A program made the position numbers and the translations under genes. From assembly GCF_000763805.1 (NCBI RefSeq), contig NZ_JRKS01000002.1:62001-126000 (forward strand): a DNA stretch of 64,000 nt, in the 5' to 3' direction. Origin of the DNA: Paracoccus sphaerophysae (GTDB lineage: Bacteria; Pseudomonadota; Alphaproteobacteria; Rhodobacterales; Rhodobacteraceae). The notes under the pieces were generated by a model, which did not search any database, was not told where the DNA came from, and saw nothing but the letters and a program-made list of their open reading frames with translations. Numbering within the stretch: the stretch's first letter is position 1; every line of letters starts with the position of its first letter. Below are positions 1 through 8,538 of this stretch, piece by piece.

Positions 1-419
1 CTGCCGGTCAGGCCCAGCATGTCGGGGTGCATCCCGTCGGTGAATTCGGCCATCCGTTCGGGCGTGTCGCGGGCCGGATCGACCGACATGAAGACGGGGC
101 GCACGTCCATCCCCCGCGCCTTCAGCAGATCGACGGCCGCGGCGTTGCGCGCGTTGTCCATCGGGCAGACATCCGGGCAGAAGGTATAGCCCATGTAGAA
201 GATGCTCGGCCGGTCGAAGACCTGCGCGTCGGTCACCCGCTCGCCCGTCTCGGCGGTCAGCGTGAAGGGCGCGCCCAGCGCCTCGGTCCCGCCGGCGACC
301 ACCGACTTGCGGCACTGGGCAAATTCGTCGCCCGATCCCGGACGCAGCCACAGCCAGCCGGTCAGCAGCAGCAGGGCGGCGGCGAGCAGGCCCAGCAGCA
401 TCAGTCGGCGTTCGGTCAT
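1..419 (-). CDS. senC: SCO1/SenC family copper chaperone (3' end outside window)
   Basis: SCO/SenC/PrrC proteins are membrane-anchored thioredoxin-fold copper chaperones that help assemble the CuA centre of cytochrome c oxidase. The visible N-terminal part of about 139 residues starts with ATG at 419. It has one hydrophobic anchor (residues 6-26, Leu/Ala-rich) followed by a periplasmic domain with the copper-binding motif FCPDVCP (CxxxC). The C-terminal His ligand would lie beyond the window edge. The gene diverges from regB with a 72-bp gap, as senC/prrC does in Rhodobacter, where senC is followed by regA. I therefore expect regA just left of the window. The family is clear; the role in redox signalling is by analogy. 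Confidence 0.9.
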   Translation of the reverse strand, partial: MTERRLMLLGLLAAALLLLTGWLWLRPGSGDEFAQCRKSVVAGGTEALGAPFTLTAETGERVTDAQVFDRPSIFYMGYTFCPDVCPMDNARNAAAVDLLKARGMDVRPVFMSVDPARDTPERMAEFTDGMHPDMLGLTG

Positions 420-491
420 ACCGGGGGTTCCTTTCGTTGCCGCGCGTCCCGTCGCTGGCTATCAAGAGATGAACGAACGAGGCAAGCTGAC

Positions 492-1868
492 ATGATACCG
501 CGAAGGCTTTGGCGCCGCAACGGCGCGGGCGGCGCCGGGATCGCGGCAGGCGCCCCGCGCATGGCGGCGGCGATCTCGCGGCCCGAACCGATCCGCCACC
601 GCACCCTGATGGCCATGCGCTGGGTCGCGCTGGCCGGGCAGGCCTCGGCCGCGATCGCGGCCTGGGTGCTGGGGGCGCGGTTTCCGCTGGCCGTGGTGCT
701 GGCGGTGATAGCCGCGGCGGCGGTGGTGAACCTGTCCTCGGGGTGGCGGCGGCACCGGGCCTCGCCCGACGAGGCGCTGACGCAGCTGATGCTGGACACG
801 GTGCAGACCGGAGTCCTCTTGTCGCTCAGCGGCGGGACCGGCAATCCCTTTGCCCTGTTCGTGCTGGCGCCGCTGGCGATCGGCGCCGGCGTGCTGCCGC
901 GGCCGCGGCTGCTGGCGCTGGCGGGGGTGACGGGGGCGATGATCCTCGCGATGACCGTGCTGGCGACGCCGCTGGCGTTCTCGGCCGATCCGCTGGTGCG
1001 GCCGGTCACCGCGATCGGGGTCGGGCACGTGCTGGCGCTGGCCATCGGCGGGGCGTTCATCGCGTCGTCCTCGTATCGGGTCACGTCCGAACTCGCCGCG
1101 ACCCGCGACGCGCTGGCCGCGACCCAGCTGGGGCTGGCACGCGAACAGCGCCTGCAGCATCTGGGCGGCGTGGTGGCCGCCGCTGCGCACGAGATGGGGA
1201 CGCCCTTGGCCACCATCAAGCTGGTCGCCTCCGAGCTGGCGGATGAACTCGCCGACCAGCTGGCGGACCGGCCCGACCTGGCCGAGGACCTGTCCCTGCT
1301 GCGCCGTTCCGCCGACCGCTGCCGCGACATCCTGCGCAGCATGGGCGCGGCGGGGAAAGAGGACCTTCACCTGCACACCGCCCCGCTGGCCAGCGTGCTG
1401 GACGAAGCCGCCGCCCCGCATCGCGGGCGGGGCCCCGAGATCCGCATCGCCGACACCACCGACGGGATGATCGTGGCGCGCGACGCCGGGCTGATCCATG
1501 CGCTGCGCAACCTGATCCAGAACGCGGTCGATTTCGCCGCCACCCGGGTCGAGGTGCAGGCCCGACGCGACCGGGGCCTGGTCACGGTCAGCATTCACGA
1601 TGACGGGCCGGGCTATCCCCCGCATCTTCTGGACCGGCTGGGAGAGCCGTTCCTGACCACCCGCCGCGGCGGCTCGGACTCGTCGTCGGAAGGCTACGAG
1701 GGCATGGGCCTGGGGCTGTTCATCGGCCGCACCTTGCTGGAACGCAGCGGGGCGCGGGTGGAGTTCGCCAATGACGGCGGCGCCGTGGCGCGGGTGACCT
1801 GGCCCGAGGCGGCGCTGGCCGCGACCGACCGGGCGGCGCTGGGTCGAAACCCCGTCATCGCGGATTGA
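492..1868 (+). CDS. regB: Redox sensor histidine kinase RegB/PrrB
   Basis: This is the membrane kinase of the RegB/RegA global redox system, which controls respiration, carbon and nitrogen fixation and related genes. The 458-residue protein has about six N-terminal membrane segments. It carries the quinone-associated motif GGTGNPF, the phosphorylated His in AAAAHEMGTPLATIK (His233), the redox-active Cys in ADRCRDIL (Cys277, corresponding to Cys265 of R. capsulatus), an N box (NLIQNAVDF) and the ATP-binding G box GYEGMGLGLFIG. The ATG at 492 is preferred because RegB homologues begin about 20-30 residues before the first helix. An in-frame extension to position 27 would run antisense through senC. 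Divergence from senC is the usual arrangement. All functional motifs are intact. Confidence 0.93.
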   Translation: MIPRRLWRRNGAGGAGIAAGAPRMAAAISRPEPIRHRTLMAMRWVALAGQASAAIAAWVLGARFPLAVVLAVIAAAAVVNLSSGWRRHRASPDEALTQLMLDTVQTGVLLSLSGGTGNPFALFVLAPLAIGAGVLPRPRLLALAGVTGAMILAMTVLATPLAFSADPLVRPVTAIGVGHVLALAIGGAFIASSSYRVTSELAATRDALAATQLGLAREQRLQHLGGVVAAAAHEMGTPLATIKLVASELADELADQLADRPDLAEDLSLLRRSADRCRDILRSMGAAGKEDLHLHTAPLASVLDEAAAPHRGRGPEIRIADTTDGMIVARDAGLIHALRNLIQNAVDFAATRVEVQARRDRGLVTVSIHDDGPGYPPHLLDRLGEPFLTTRRGGSDSSSEGYEGMGLGLFIGRTLLERSGARVEFANDGGAVARVTWPEAALAATDRAALGRNPVIAD

Positions 1869-1946
1869 TCGGCGCAGCCTTCGCCTTTAACGATTTCTTA
1901 AGGCGGCCGGTGCTACCGGAGGGCGAAGGACGGGCTGGATGGAATC

Positions 1947-3518
1947 ATGACGGACGGGATCACGGTGGCAATCGCCGTTGCGGCGGGAACGGTCTCGGTC
2001 CTGCTGGCGCTGCTCATCGCCCGCGCCATCCCGATGCTGTCGGGAACACCGGCGCGGTCGCCGACGGCGATGCCGGCGGTGGAACCGATCGTGATGCTGT
2101 TCCGCGACCGCCGGCTGGTCGACGCGACCGGCTCGGCCCGGACGCTGCTGGACGCGCTGCCGGGCGATGGCGACTGGTCCAAGCTGTGGGTGTGGCTCGC
2201 CCAGCGTTTCGACCATCCGCAGGTCGCGCTGGAAAAGGCCGCGGCCGACGGGCGGGCGACGCTGTCGGGGTCCTCGATGCGGGGCGCCTCGTCGCTGCGC
2301 CTGCAGGCCGAGGATATGGGCCAGGGGCTGCTGCGGCTGGAAATCGTCGATCCGCAGCTGGGCCATGCCGGCATAACGATCAACTCTCACTCGCTGGCGG
2401 CGATGGAAGACGAACTGTCGATCCTGCGGGAATCGGTAGATCACGCCCCGGTGCTGATCTGGCGCGAGAACCCCGAGGGCGTGGTCACCTGGGCCAACGC
2501 CGCCTATCTGCGCGAGGTCGAGGCGCAGATGGACGGCGAGGTGCGCTGGCCGCTGCCGCGCCTGATCGAGCTGCCGGCCGATGCCGGGCTGGTGCGGCGC
2601 GCCCAGATCGACCTGGACCAGAAGGTGCGCTGGTTCGACTGCCACCTGCAGCCCGGCGATAATCACCGCACCATCTTTGCGGTCCCGGCCGACGAGGCCG
2701 TGCGCGCCGAACGCAGCCTGCGCGAGTTCGTGCAGACGCTGACCAAGACCTTTGCCGACCTGCCGATCGGGCTGGCGATCTTTGACCGCGAACGGCGGCT
2801 GCAGCTGTTCAACCCGGCGCTGATCGACCTGACCGGGCTGGCCACCGGGTTCCTGACCGCCCGGCCGACGCTGTATGCGACGCTGGACGCGCTGCGCGAG
2901 CTGCGCATGGTGCCCGAGCCCAAGGACTTCAGCAGCTGGCGCAGTTCCATCGCCACGCTGGAAACCGAGGCCGCGTCCGGCCATCACGTCGAAACCTGGA
3001 GCCTGCCGGGCGGCCAGACCTATCGCGTCACCGGCCGCCCCCATCCCGACGGGGCGATCGCCTTCCTGTTCGAGGACATCACCTCGGAAATCGCCATGAC
3101 CCGCCGCTTCAAGGCCGAGCTGTCCTTGGGGGCCGAGGTCATGGACGCGATGGAATCGGCGGTGGCGATCTTCGACGCCGACGGCCGTTTGCTCAGCACC
3201 AACCGGCTGTTCGAGGAATTGTGGGGCGCTCATGTCGCCACCACCCTGCGCGGTTTCAACGAGATCTGGCGCCGTGCTGCCGAAGACAGCCCGGGCTATC
3301 AGGCGCTGCGCGCCGCCCTGTCGGCGGATCGCGGCGAGGGACAGCAGAAGGGCGCGCTCGCGGGGCCGGACCATGCGCTGCTGAGCTGGCGGGTCTGTCC
3401 CCTGTCGGGCGGGCGCAGGATGGTGCTGTTTGTCCGCGCCGTTCCCAAGGCCACCCCCGCCTCGACGCGGGATGCGATGGGGCCCACCGAGGCGCGCCGG
3501 GCGACGGCGGCCGGCTGA
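1947..3518 (+). CDS. Membrane-anchored multi-PAS protein without a kinase domain
   Basis: The 523-residue protein has one N-terminal membrane helix (about residues 5-28). It is followed by at least three PAS-like segments: around 170-240 (PEGVVTWAN), 275-380 (LPIGLAIFDRERRLQLFNPA) and 405-500 (ESAVAIFDADGRLLSTN). No HisKA His box, HATPase, GGDEF or EAL motif is present, so it may be a sensory partner or a degenerate kinase. ATG 1947 is preceded by GGATGG at about 5 nt. It starts 78 bp after regB on the same strand and could be co-transcribed with it. It converges on yggS, and both stop codons lie in one inverted repeat. The ligand and output are not evident from the sequence. Confidence 0.75.
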   Translation: MTDGITVAIAVAAGTVSVLLALLIARAIPMLSGTPARSPTAMPAVEPIVMLFRDRRLVDATGSARTLLDALPGDGDWSKLWVWLAQRFDHPQVALEKAAADGRATLSGSSMRGASSLRLQAEDMGQGLLRLEIVDPQLGHAGITINSHSLAAMEDELSILRESVDHAPVLIWRENPEGVVTWANAAYLREVEAQMDGEVRWPLPRLIELPADAGLVRRAQIDLDQKVRWFDCHLQPGDNHRTIFAVPADEAVRAERSLREFVQTLTKTFADLPIGLAIFDRERRLQLFNPALIDLTGLATGFLTARPTLYATLDALRELRMVPEPKDFSSWRSSIATLETEAASGHHVETWSLPGGQTYRVTGRPHPDGAIAFLFEDITSEIAMTRRFKAELSLGAEVMDAMESAVAIFDADGRLLSTNRLFEELWGAHVATTLRGFNEIWRRAAEDSPGYQALRAALSADRGEGQQKGALAGPDHALLSWRVCPLSGGRRMVLFVRAVPKATPASTRDAMGPTEARRATAAG

Positions 3519-3535
3519 CCCCCGGGGTCAGCCGG
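3511..3535. terminator. 25-bp perfect inverted repeat holding both convergent stop codons
   Basis: Two perfect 12-bp arms (CCGGCTGACCCC and its complement) flank a single central C. The TGA of the PAS gene (3516-3518) and the TGA of yggS (3528-3530, minus) both lie inside it. As RNA it would form a strong stem with a 3-nt loop on either strand. There is no T tract, so it may be a bidirectional 3'-end stabiliser or a rho-assisted terminator. Confidence 0.5.
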
Positions 3536-4190
3536 GACGTTCGGTCGGACGGGCGCCAAAGATCGCGCTGCCGACCCGCACATGCGTCGCGCCTTCCGCG
3601 ATGGCGGTCTCGAAATCGGCGCTCATCCCCATCGACAGGCCGGACAGGCCGTTGCGGGTGGCGGTCTCGCGCAGCAGCTGGAAATGCGGGCGGGGATCGG
3701 CGTCGTCCGGGGGGATGCACATGCAGCCTGCCAGGTTCAGGCCGAGCTGCCGGCATTCCTGGATCAGCGCATCGGCCTCGGCCGGCAGGACGCCTGCCTT
3801 CTGCGGCTCGGCCCCGGTGTTCACCTGCACGAAGACCTGCGGCGCGAGCCCGGTTTCCTGCGCGACCCGCGCCAGCCGCCGGGCCAGGGACGCGCGGTCC
3901 ACGCCGTGGATCGCGTCGAACAGCTCGACCGCGGCGCGGGCCTTGTTGGACTGCAGCGGGCCGATCATGTGCAGGGCCACCTCGGGCCAGCGCGCCCGCC
4001 AGGCCGGCCATTTGCGCTGCGCCTCCTGGACGTAGTTCTCGCCAAAGACCCGCTGGCCCTGGTCCAGCGCCGCCTCGACCCGGTCGGCGGGCTGCAGCTT
4101 GCTGACCGCGATCAGCGTCACGCTGCCCGGGGGCCGGCCCGCGGCCGCTTCGGCGGCGCGGATGCGGGCGCGAATGTCGTCGAGTGCCAT
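3528..4190 (-). CDS. yggS: YggS/PLPBP-type pyridoxal phosphate homeostasis protein
   Basis: Cytoplasmic PLP-binding protein of the YggS/PROSC family, which buffers PLP and amino acid homeostasis and has no known catalytic turnover. At 220 residues it has the usual length and forms a single TIM-barrel domain. Lys31 in LIAVSKLQP is the expected PLP Schiff-base residue. Other family motifs are FGENYVQE, MIGPLQSNK and the phosphate-binding end GLSMGMSADFETAI...VRVGSAIFG. It starts with ATG at 4190. It lies between a convergent PAS gene and the upstream alcohol-oxidation genes and is probably a housekeeping gene unrelated to either. Confidence 0.93.
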   Translation of the reverse strand: MALDDIRARIRAAEAAAGRPPGSVTLIAVSKLQPADRVEAALDQGQRVFGENYVQEAQRKWPAWRARWPEVALHMIGPLQSNKARAAVELFDAIHGVDRASLARRLARVAQETGLAPQVFVQVNTGAEPQKAGVLPAEADALIQECRQLGLNLAGCMCIPPDDADPRPHFQLLRETATRNGLSGLSMGMSADFETAIAEGATHVRVGSAIFGARPTERPG

Positions 4191-4199
4191 CGGACCTTC

Positions 4200-5159
4200 T
4201 CAGTTCGGGGCGACGACGACGCCCCACGGCTGCTGCCCGACCGGGATCGACTTGACTGCCTTGTTGCTGGCGACCTCGATCGCGGTCACGTCGTTGGAAT
4301 TGCCGTTCGTCGTGTAAAGATAGTCCTGGTCCGGGGTAAAGGCCAACTGCCAGACCCGCTGACCGACGAGGATATAGTCCGTCACCTCGAGCGTCTCGCC
4401 GTCGATCACCGCGACCCGGTTGGCCGGGCCCAGCGCGACGAAGACCTTTTTCCCGTCTGCCGTCACCCGCAGGCCGACAGGCTGGATCGCCTCGGGCAGC
4501 ACGCCGGGGATCTGGAAGCCGATGGTCTTGACCACCTGCTGTGTCGCCGGGTCGATGACGCTGACCGTCCCGCCGATCTCGGCGCTGACATACAGCCGCG
4601 TGCCGTCGTCCGAGAACTGCGCAAAGCGCGGCCGCTGGTCGACCAGCACGTTGGCGGTGATCTGATAGCTGTCGGCGTCGATGAAATGCGCCATGTTCGT
4701 GGTTTCCGAGGTGTTGATGACCACCTTGCCATCGGGGCTGACGCCCATCCCCTCGGGTTCCACGCCGACCGGGATCTCGGCCAGCATCTGGTGGGTCTTC
4801 GTGTCGACCACGGTGACCAGGTTGTCGTCCTCGTTGGCGATGTAGAGCTTGCCCCCGTCCGGGCTCAGCACGAACAGCTCGGGGTCGGGGCCGGACGGCA
4901 GGGTGTGGGTTTCCTGCATCGTCTCGGGGTCGAAGACCCGTACCAGGTCGTCGTCCGAGGCGCAGACATACAGTTCCTTGCCGTCGGGCGAGATGGTGAT
5001 GCCGCGGGGCCGGGTCCCGGCGGGATAACTGCCCAGCACCTCCATCGTGGCGCCGTCGATCACGGTGATGTCGTTGCCCTTTTCGTTGGTCACGAAGACC
5101 TTGTTCGCCAGGGCGGGCGTGGCAGTCGTCAGCAGCAGCAGCGTCAGCAGGGATTTCAT
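4200..5159 (-). CDS. YVTN beta-propeller protein of PQQ-dependent alcohol oxidation loci
   Basis: Predicted periplasmic seven-bladed propeller of 319 residues with a signal peptide ending ATPALA. Repeats of the form VFVTNEKGNDITVIDGAT / GITISPDGKELYV recur about every 42 residues. It matches the propeller family found next to PQQ alcohol dehydrogenases and their ABC transporter (the TIGR03866 type). The function of that family is not established. ATG 5159 is chosen because GAGG lies 6 nt upstream; an ATG at 5165 overlaps that ribosome site. It follows the ABC binding protein gene by 8 bp and is surely in the same operon. No catalytic residues can be named. Confidence 0.85.
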   Translation of the reverse strand: MKSLLTLLLLTTATPALANKVFVTNEKGNDITVIDGATMEVLGSYPAGTRPRGITISPDGKELYVCASDDDLVRVFDPETMQETHTLPSGPDPELFVLSPDGGKLYIANEDDNLVTVVDTKTHQMLAEIPVGVEPEGMGVSPDGKVVINTSETTNMAHFIDADSYQITANVLVDQRPRFAQFSDDGTRLYVSAEIGGTVSVIDPATQQVVKTIGFQIPGVLPEAIQPVGLRVTADGKKVFVALGPANRVAVIDGETLEVTDYILVGQRVWQLAFTPDQDYLYTTNGNSNDVTAIEVASNKAVKSIPVGQQPWGVVVAPN

Positions 5160-5167
5160 GCTCATCC

Positions 5168-6406
5168 TCAGAACTTGCATTGCGTCTCGGGGCGGTCGAT
5201 GCCCAGCGTGTCCAGCGCCGTGACCTGGTGCAGATAGGCGTCCTGGGGGCTGACGCTGGCCATCAGCAGCCCGGTCGTCAACAGGATTGGCTGGCGCAGC
5301 TGGTGGTCCCAGTCGCGGACGGTCAGCTTCTGGCCCTTGAAGCCCGCCACCTCGAAATCGGGCGACAGCATGAATTCGCGCAGCTGCGCGGGATCGGCAG
5401 AGCGGGCGCGGGTCGCCGCCTCCCCCACGAGCCGCACCGCCAGCCAGGCCTGGTAATCCTCCTCGCGGATCGGGCGCGCGGCCAGCTTTTCGAAGCGGGT
5501 CTGGAACTGGGTGGCGCCCCAGGCCTCCATCGCCGGGTGAAAGCTGCGCGGCACCAGCCCGGCCGAGCCCGCGACCGGGCGCGGGTCCCAGGTCTGATAG
5601 GGCATGTAGCCGGCAAAGATCCCGGCATCGTCGGCGGTGATCAGGATGTCGTAATCGGGCGCGCGCTGGGTAAAGACCGGCAGCTGCGCCTGCACCTGCA
5701 CGTGACCGGAATCGGTTCGGCGGGCGCCGCCGGTATCCTCGAAGACCCGCTCCTCGACGATCTTGCCGCCGAATTTCGTCGCCGCGCGGGTATAGGCGGC
5801 GGCGAGATCGGCATCCTCGGGGTAGCTGCCCTTGACCAGGAACCAGCGCGGCCATTTCTTCCACATCAGGAACTGCGCCAGCGCATCGGCCAGCATCGCG
5901 TGGCTGGGCGCGACATGGATGACGTTGGCGCGGCAATCGGCGCCGCGCAGGGCGTCGCTGCGGGCCCGCGCGTTCAGGATCAGCGCCCGGTCGCCGGCCC
6001 GGTCGGCCAGCGCGAGCGTGGTCGCGTCGTCGGCCAGCAGGACAATGAACTGGGTGCCCCCCGCGATCAGGCGGTCCAGCTCGGCGGCGGCGGTATCGGG
6101 GGTGGCGGTGACCTCGGCGGTCTCGAAATCCTGGCCCATGAAGCGGCCGGTGGTGTCGTTGTCCTCGGTCCCCAGCCGCGCGCCGGCAAAGCCCAGGTCT
6201 GGCGGCGGCAGTTCCAGCCGCGAGATCGGCGGCAGCCCGGCGCGATCGACGCGCAGCACCGCGATCTGGACGGTCTGCGCAGGCGCCGTGGTCTGCCCCT
6301 GCGCCGTGGCCGGCGCAGGTGCCTGGGCCGGCGCGCCCTGCGCCGCCGTCTCGGTCACGGGGGCCATGATCAGGGCCAGCGCCGAAAGAAACATTGCGGA
6401 TTTCAT
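5168..6406 (-). CDS. ABC transporter substrate-binding protein, PQQ alcohol dehydrogenase-associated
   Basis: Secreted periplasmic binding protein of 412 residues with a signal peptide (about residues 1-22) and an Ala/Pro/Gln-rich linker before a bilobal type I fold resembling branched-chain amino acid binding proteins. It resembles the family (TIGR03863 type) that accompanies PQQ-dependent alcohol dehydrogenases; its ligand is unknown. ATG 6406 has GGGGGAG 7 nt upstream. The downstream beta-propeller is co-oriented with an 8-bp gap. No ATPase or permease lies next to it; matching candidates are at 52794-54313. The gene diverges from the DUF3280 gene across a 139-bp gap that must hold promoters in both directions. 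Confidence 0.85.
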   Translation of the reverse strand: MKSAMFLSALALIMAPVTETAAQGAPAQAPAPATAQGQTTAPAQTVQIAVLRVDRAGLPPISRLELPPPDLGFAGARLGTEDNDTTGRFMGQDFETAEVTATPDTAAAELDRLIAGGTQFIVLLADDATTLALADRAGDRALILNARARSDALRGADCRANVIHVAPSHAMLADALAQFLMWKKWPRWFLVKGSYPEDADLAAAYTRAATKFGGKIVEERVFEDTGGARRTDSGHVQVQAQLPVFTQRAPDYDILITADDAGIFAGYMPYQTWDPRPVAGSAGLVPRSFHPAMEAWGATQFQTRFEKLAARPIREEDYQAWLAVRLVGEAATRARSADPAQLREFMLSPDFEVAGFKGQKLTVRDWDHQLRQPILLTTGLLMASVSPQDAYLHQVTALDTLGIDRPETQCKF

Positions 6407-6545
6407 GTGACGTCTCCCCCCTCGCGGCAGTCTTGCGGCAGGATGACCCGGGTGCAAGCCCGCAATCATTCCCGGCCCCGGTGCCGAACGTGCCTGCGAC
6501 GTTCGGGTGATGGACGGCGCCCGCGCGTGCGCTAATCTGCCGGCC

Positions 6546-7055
6546 ATGAGAGTCCTGCGCCCGCTTCTGATCCTGCTTGCCGCGCTTGTCACGGCGGCGG
6601 CCACGCCGCTTTACGGCCCGCCGCCGCAGCCGGGCAAGGCGGTCTGGTACGGGCTGCATTTCATCGACACCTCGACCGAAGGCGCGATCAACGGCGTCCG
6701 CCCCGACGAGGTCGCGCGGATCGAGATGGCCGAGGATTTTATCGCTGCGGACCTGGAAAGCCGCGGCTTCGAACTGGTCGCGCCGCCCGAGGACAAGGTC
6801 GCGGCGATCAAGAACCCGGTGAAGTCGAACCACCGCGACACCAGCATCGCGCGCGAGATGGGCGCGCGCTACGCGATCTCGGGCGAAGTGCAGAAGGTGT
6901 CGAACCTGATCATCGCCGTGAACCTGTATGTCCGCGACGCCGAGACCGGCGAGAACGTGCGCGCCGGCGCCGTGGACATTCGCGGCAACAATGACGACAG
7001 TTTCCGCCGCGGCTACAGCTACCTGCTGCGGAACATCATCTTCCGGGAGAAATGA
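6546..7055 (+). CDS. Secreted DUF3280-like protein
   Basis: Predicted exported protein of 169 residues with a signal peptide (about residues 1-20). The mature part resembles the DUF3280/DUF2380 group, which has a fold like the TolB N-terminal domain (MGARYAISGEVQKVSNLIIAVNLYVRDAETG). Members often lie beside methanol dehydrogenase genes, but no biochemical function is known. It heads a tightly packed plus-strand trio. Its TGA overlaps the first ATG of the next gene (ATGA). It probably works in the periplasm with the surrounding XoxF accessory proteins; that role is inferred only from position. Confidence 0.75.
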   Translation: MRVLRPLLILLAALVTAAATPLYGPPPQPGKAVWYGLHFIDTSTEGAINGVRPDEVARIEMAEDFIAADLESRGFELVAPPEDKVAAIKNPVKSNHRDTSIAREMGARYAISGEVQKVSNLIIAVNLYVRDAETGENVRAGAVDIRGNNDDSFRRGYSYLLRNIIFREK

Positions 7056-7057
7056 CG

Positions 7058-7612
7058 ATGCGATCGGTAATCATGCTTGCGGCTCTGGCGACGCTGGCTA
7101 CGGGCGGCACGGCGCTGGCCCACGGGCCGGTCCGGCTCAAGCTGGAACTGGACCAGACGCTGAACGCGACCCCCGACGAGGTCTGGGCGGTGATCGGCAA
7201 GTTCGACGACATGAGCTGGCATCCCGCCGTCGCCTCGACCGAGATGACCGCCGACAGCCCCGACGCGGTGACGCCGGACAAGTCCACCCGCGTGCTGCAT
7301 CTCAAGGCCGATGCGGGCGATCCGACGATCACCGAGACGCTGACCAAGTGGCAGCCGGACAAGCGCTGCTACGGCTATCTCATCAAGGAGGTCGACGTGA
7401 AGGTCGTGCCGGTGACCAACTATGCCGCGACCTTGTGCGTCAATGACGAGGCCGGCAAGGCCAAGGTGGTCTGGAAGGGCGGGTTCTATCGCGGCTTCCC
7501 GAACAACGAGCCGCCGGCCGATCTGAATGACGACGCGGCGATCAAGGCGGTGACCGGCATCTATCAGGGCGGGCTGGACGCGCTGGCGGAAAAATTCGGC
7601 AACGCCGATTGA
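7058..7612 (+). CDS. Periplasmic SRPBCC (MxaD-like) protein
   Basis: Exported protein of 184 residues with a signal peptide ending GTALA and one SRPBCC/START-like domain (polyketide cyclase/dehydrase superfamily): TPDEVWAVIGKFDDMSWHP near the start and a long C-terminal helix. MxaD of methylotrophs, needed for efficient electron transfer between methanol dehydrogenase and its cytochrome, belongs to this superfamily, so an MxaD-like accessory role for XoxF is plausible. ATG 7058 is preferred over 7052 because GGGAG lies 8 nt upstream of 7058 but only 2 nt upstream of 7052. Its TGA overlaps the TTG start of the next gene. The orthology claim is inference. Confidence 0.8.
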   Translation: MRSVIMLAALATLATGGTALAHGPVRLKLELDQTLNATPDEVWAVIGKFDDMSWHPAVASTEMTADSPDAVTPDKSTRVLHLKADAGDPTITETLTKWQPDKRCYGYLIKEVDVKVVPVTNYAATLCVNDEAGKAKVVWKGGFYRGFPNNEPPADLNDDAAIKAVTGIYQGGLDALAEKFGNAD

Positions 7613-8538
7613 TCCGACTGCTCGCGGCGCTGCTGGCCGTCGCCGGTCCGGCGGCGGCGGGCGACATCGCCTTTGTGACCTCGCAGCCGGCCGGGTCGGT
7701 CAGCATTGTCGACCTGGACACCGGCGCGGTCCGCACCACCACCCCGGTCGAGGGCGCGCCGGCGCCGGTCGCTTATGACGCGGCGGCGGGACTTGCCTAC
7801 GTCATTTCGGCAGAAACCGGGCGGATGACGGTGCTGGACGCCGAGGGCCGGGTGACACGCATCGTGGAACTGGGCGAGGGCGCCTTTGGCATCGCCCTGC
7901 GGGGCGAGCGGCTCTTCGTGTCCGATTGGTATGGTTCGCGCCTGCGCTGCCTGACCTTGGCGGGCGACCATGTCTGGACCGCGCCCACCGGCAAGGCGCC
8001 GGCCGGGGTGGCCCTGTCGGGGGACGGTCGCATCGTGGCGGTGGCGGACCGGGACGACGACCGCCTGTCTGCCTATGATGCCGCGACGGGCCGGCTGGTG
8101 TGGCAGGCGGCGACCGGCAGCCATCCCTACGCGGTGGCCTATCACGACGGCCGGTTCTGGACGACCGACGTGCAGTCCGACAGCGTCACGGTGATCGAGG
8201 CCGCCTCGGGCCGGGTGACCGGGCGGGTCGAGACCGGCAGCCATCCCTATGGCGTGGCCTTCGCGGCCGGCAAGGGGTTCGTGACCGACCAGTATGCGGC
8301 GACGATCTCGGTCTTCGACCCGACGACGCTGCGCCCGCTGGGCCGGATCGAGGTCGGCGACTACCCCGAAGGGATCGCGGCGCTGTCGGATGGCCGGCGG
8401 CTGGCGGCGGTCAGTTGGGACAGCAACGAGCTGACCCTGATCGACGGCGAAACGCAGCAGGTGCTGGCGGTGATCGACGTGCCGGACGGGCCGCGGTCCT
8501 TCGGGGCGTTCGTCGGCCCCGATCCCGCGCCTCGCTAG
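7609..8538 (+). CDS. Second periplasmic YVTN beta-propeller protein
   Basis: A 309-residue exported propeller with a signal peptide ending GPAAAG. Repeats can be read directly, for example TGSHPYAVAYHDG, TGSHPYGVAFAAG and VGDYPEGIAAL. It is a relative of, but not a close copy of, the propeller at 4200-5159. The start is TTG, embedded in the stop of the SRPBCC gene, which implies translational coupling. Its TAG overlaps the stop of the convergent rhodanese-like gene in a shared CTAG (8535-8538). It may be a scaffold or binding protein for the XoxF system; the ligand is unknown. Confidence 0.8.
   Translation: MIRLLAALLAVAGPAAAGDIAFVTSQPAGSVSIVDLDTGAVRTTTPVEGAPAPVAYDAAAGLAYVISAETGRMTVLDAEGRVTRIVELGEGAFGIALRGERLFVSDWYGSRLRCLTLAGDHVWTAPTGKAPAGVALSGDGRIVAVADRDDDRLSAYDAATGRLVWQAATGSHPYAVAYHDGRFWTTDVQSDSVTVIEAASGRVTGRVETGSHPYGVAFAAGKGFVTDQYAATISVFDPTTLRPLGRIEVGDYPEGIAALSDGRRLAAVSWDSNELTLIDGETQQVLAVIDVPDGPRSFGAFVGPDPAPR

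Noticed and set aside
27-491. N-terminal extension of regB to position 27
   Set aside because: These codons lie antisense within senC, and RegB homologues start near 492.
4200-6833. An 877-codon minus-strand frame joining the propeller to upstream sequence
   Set aside because: Beyond 5165 it is a shadow of the ABC binding protein in another frame. The propeller has its own signal peptide and ribosome site at 5159.
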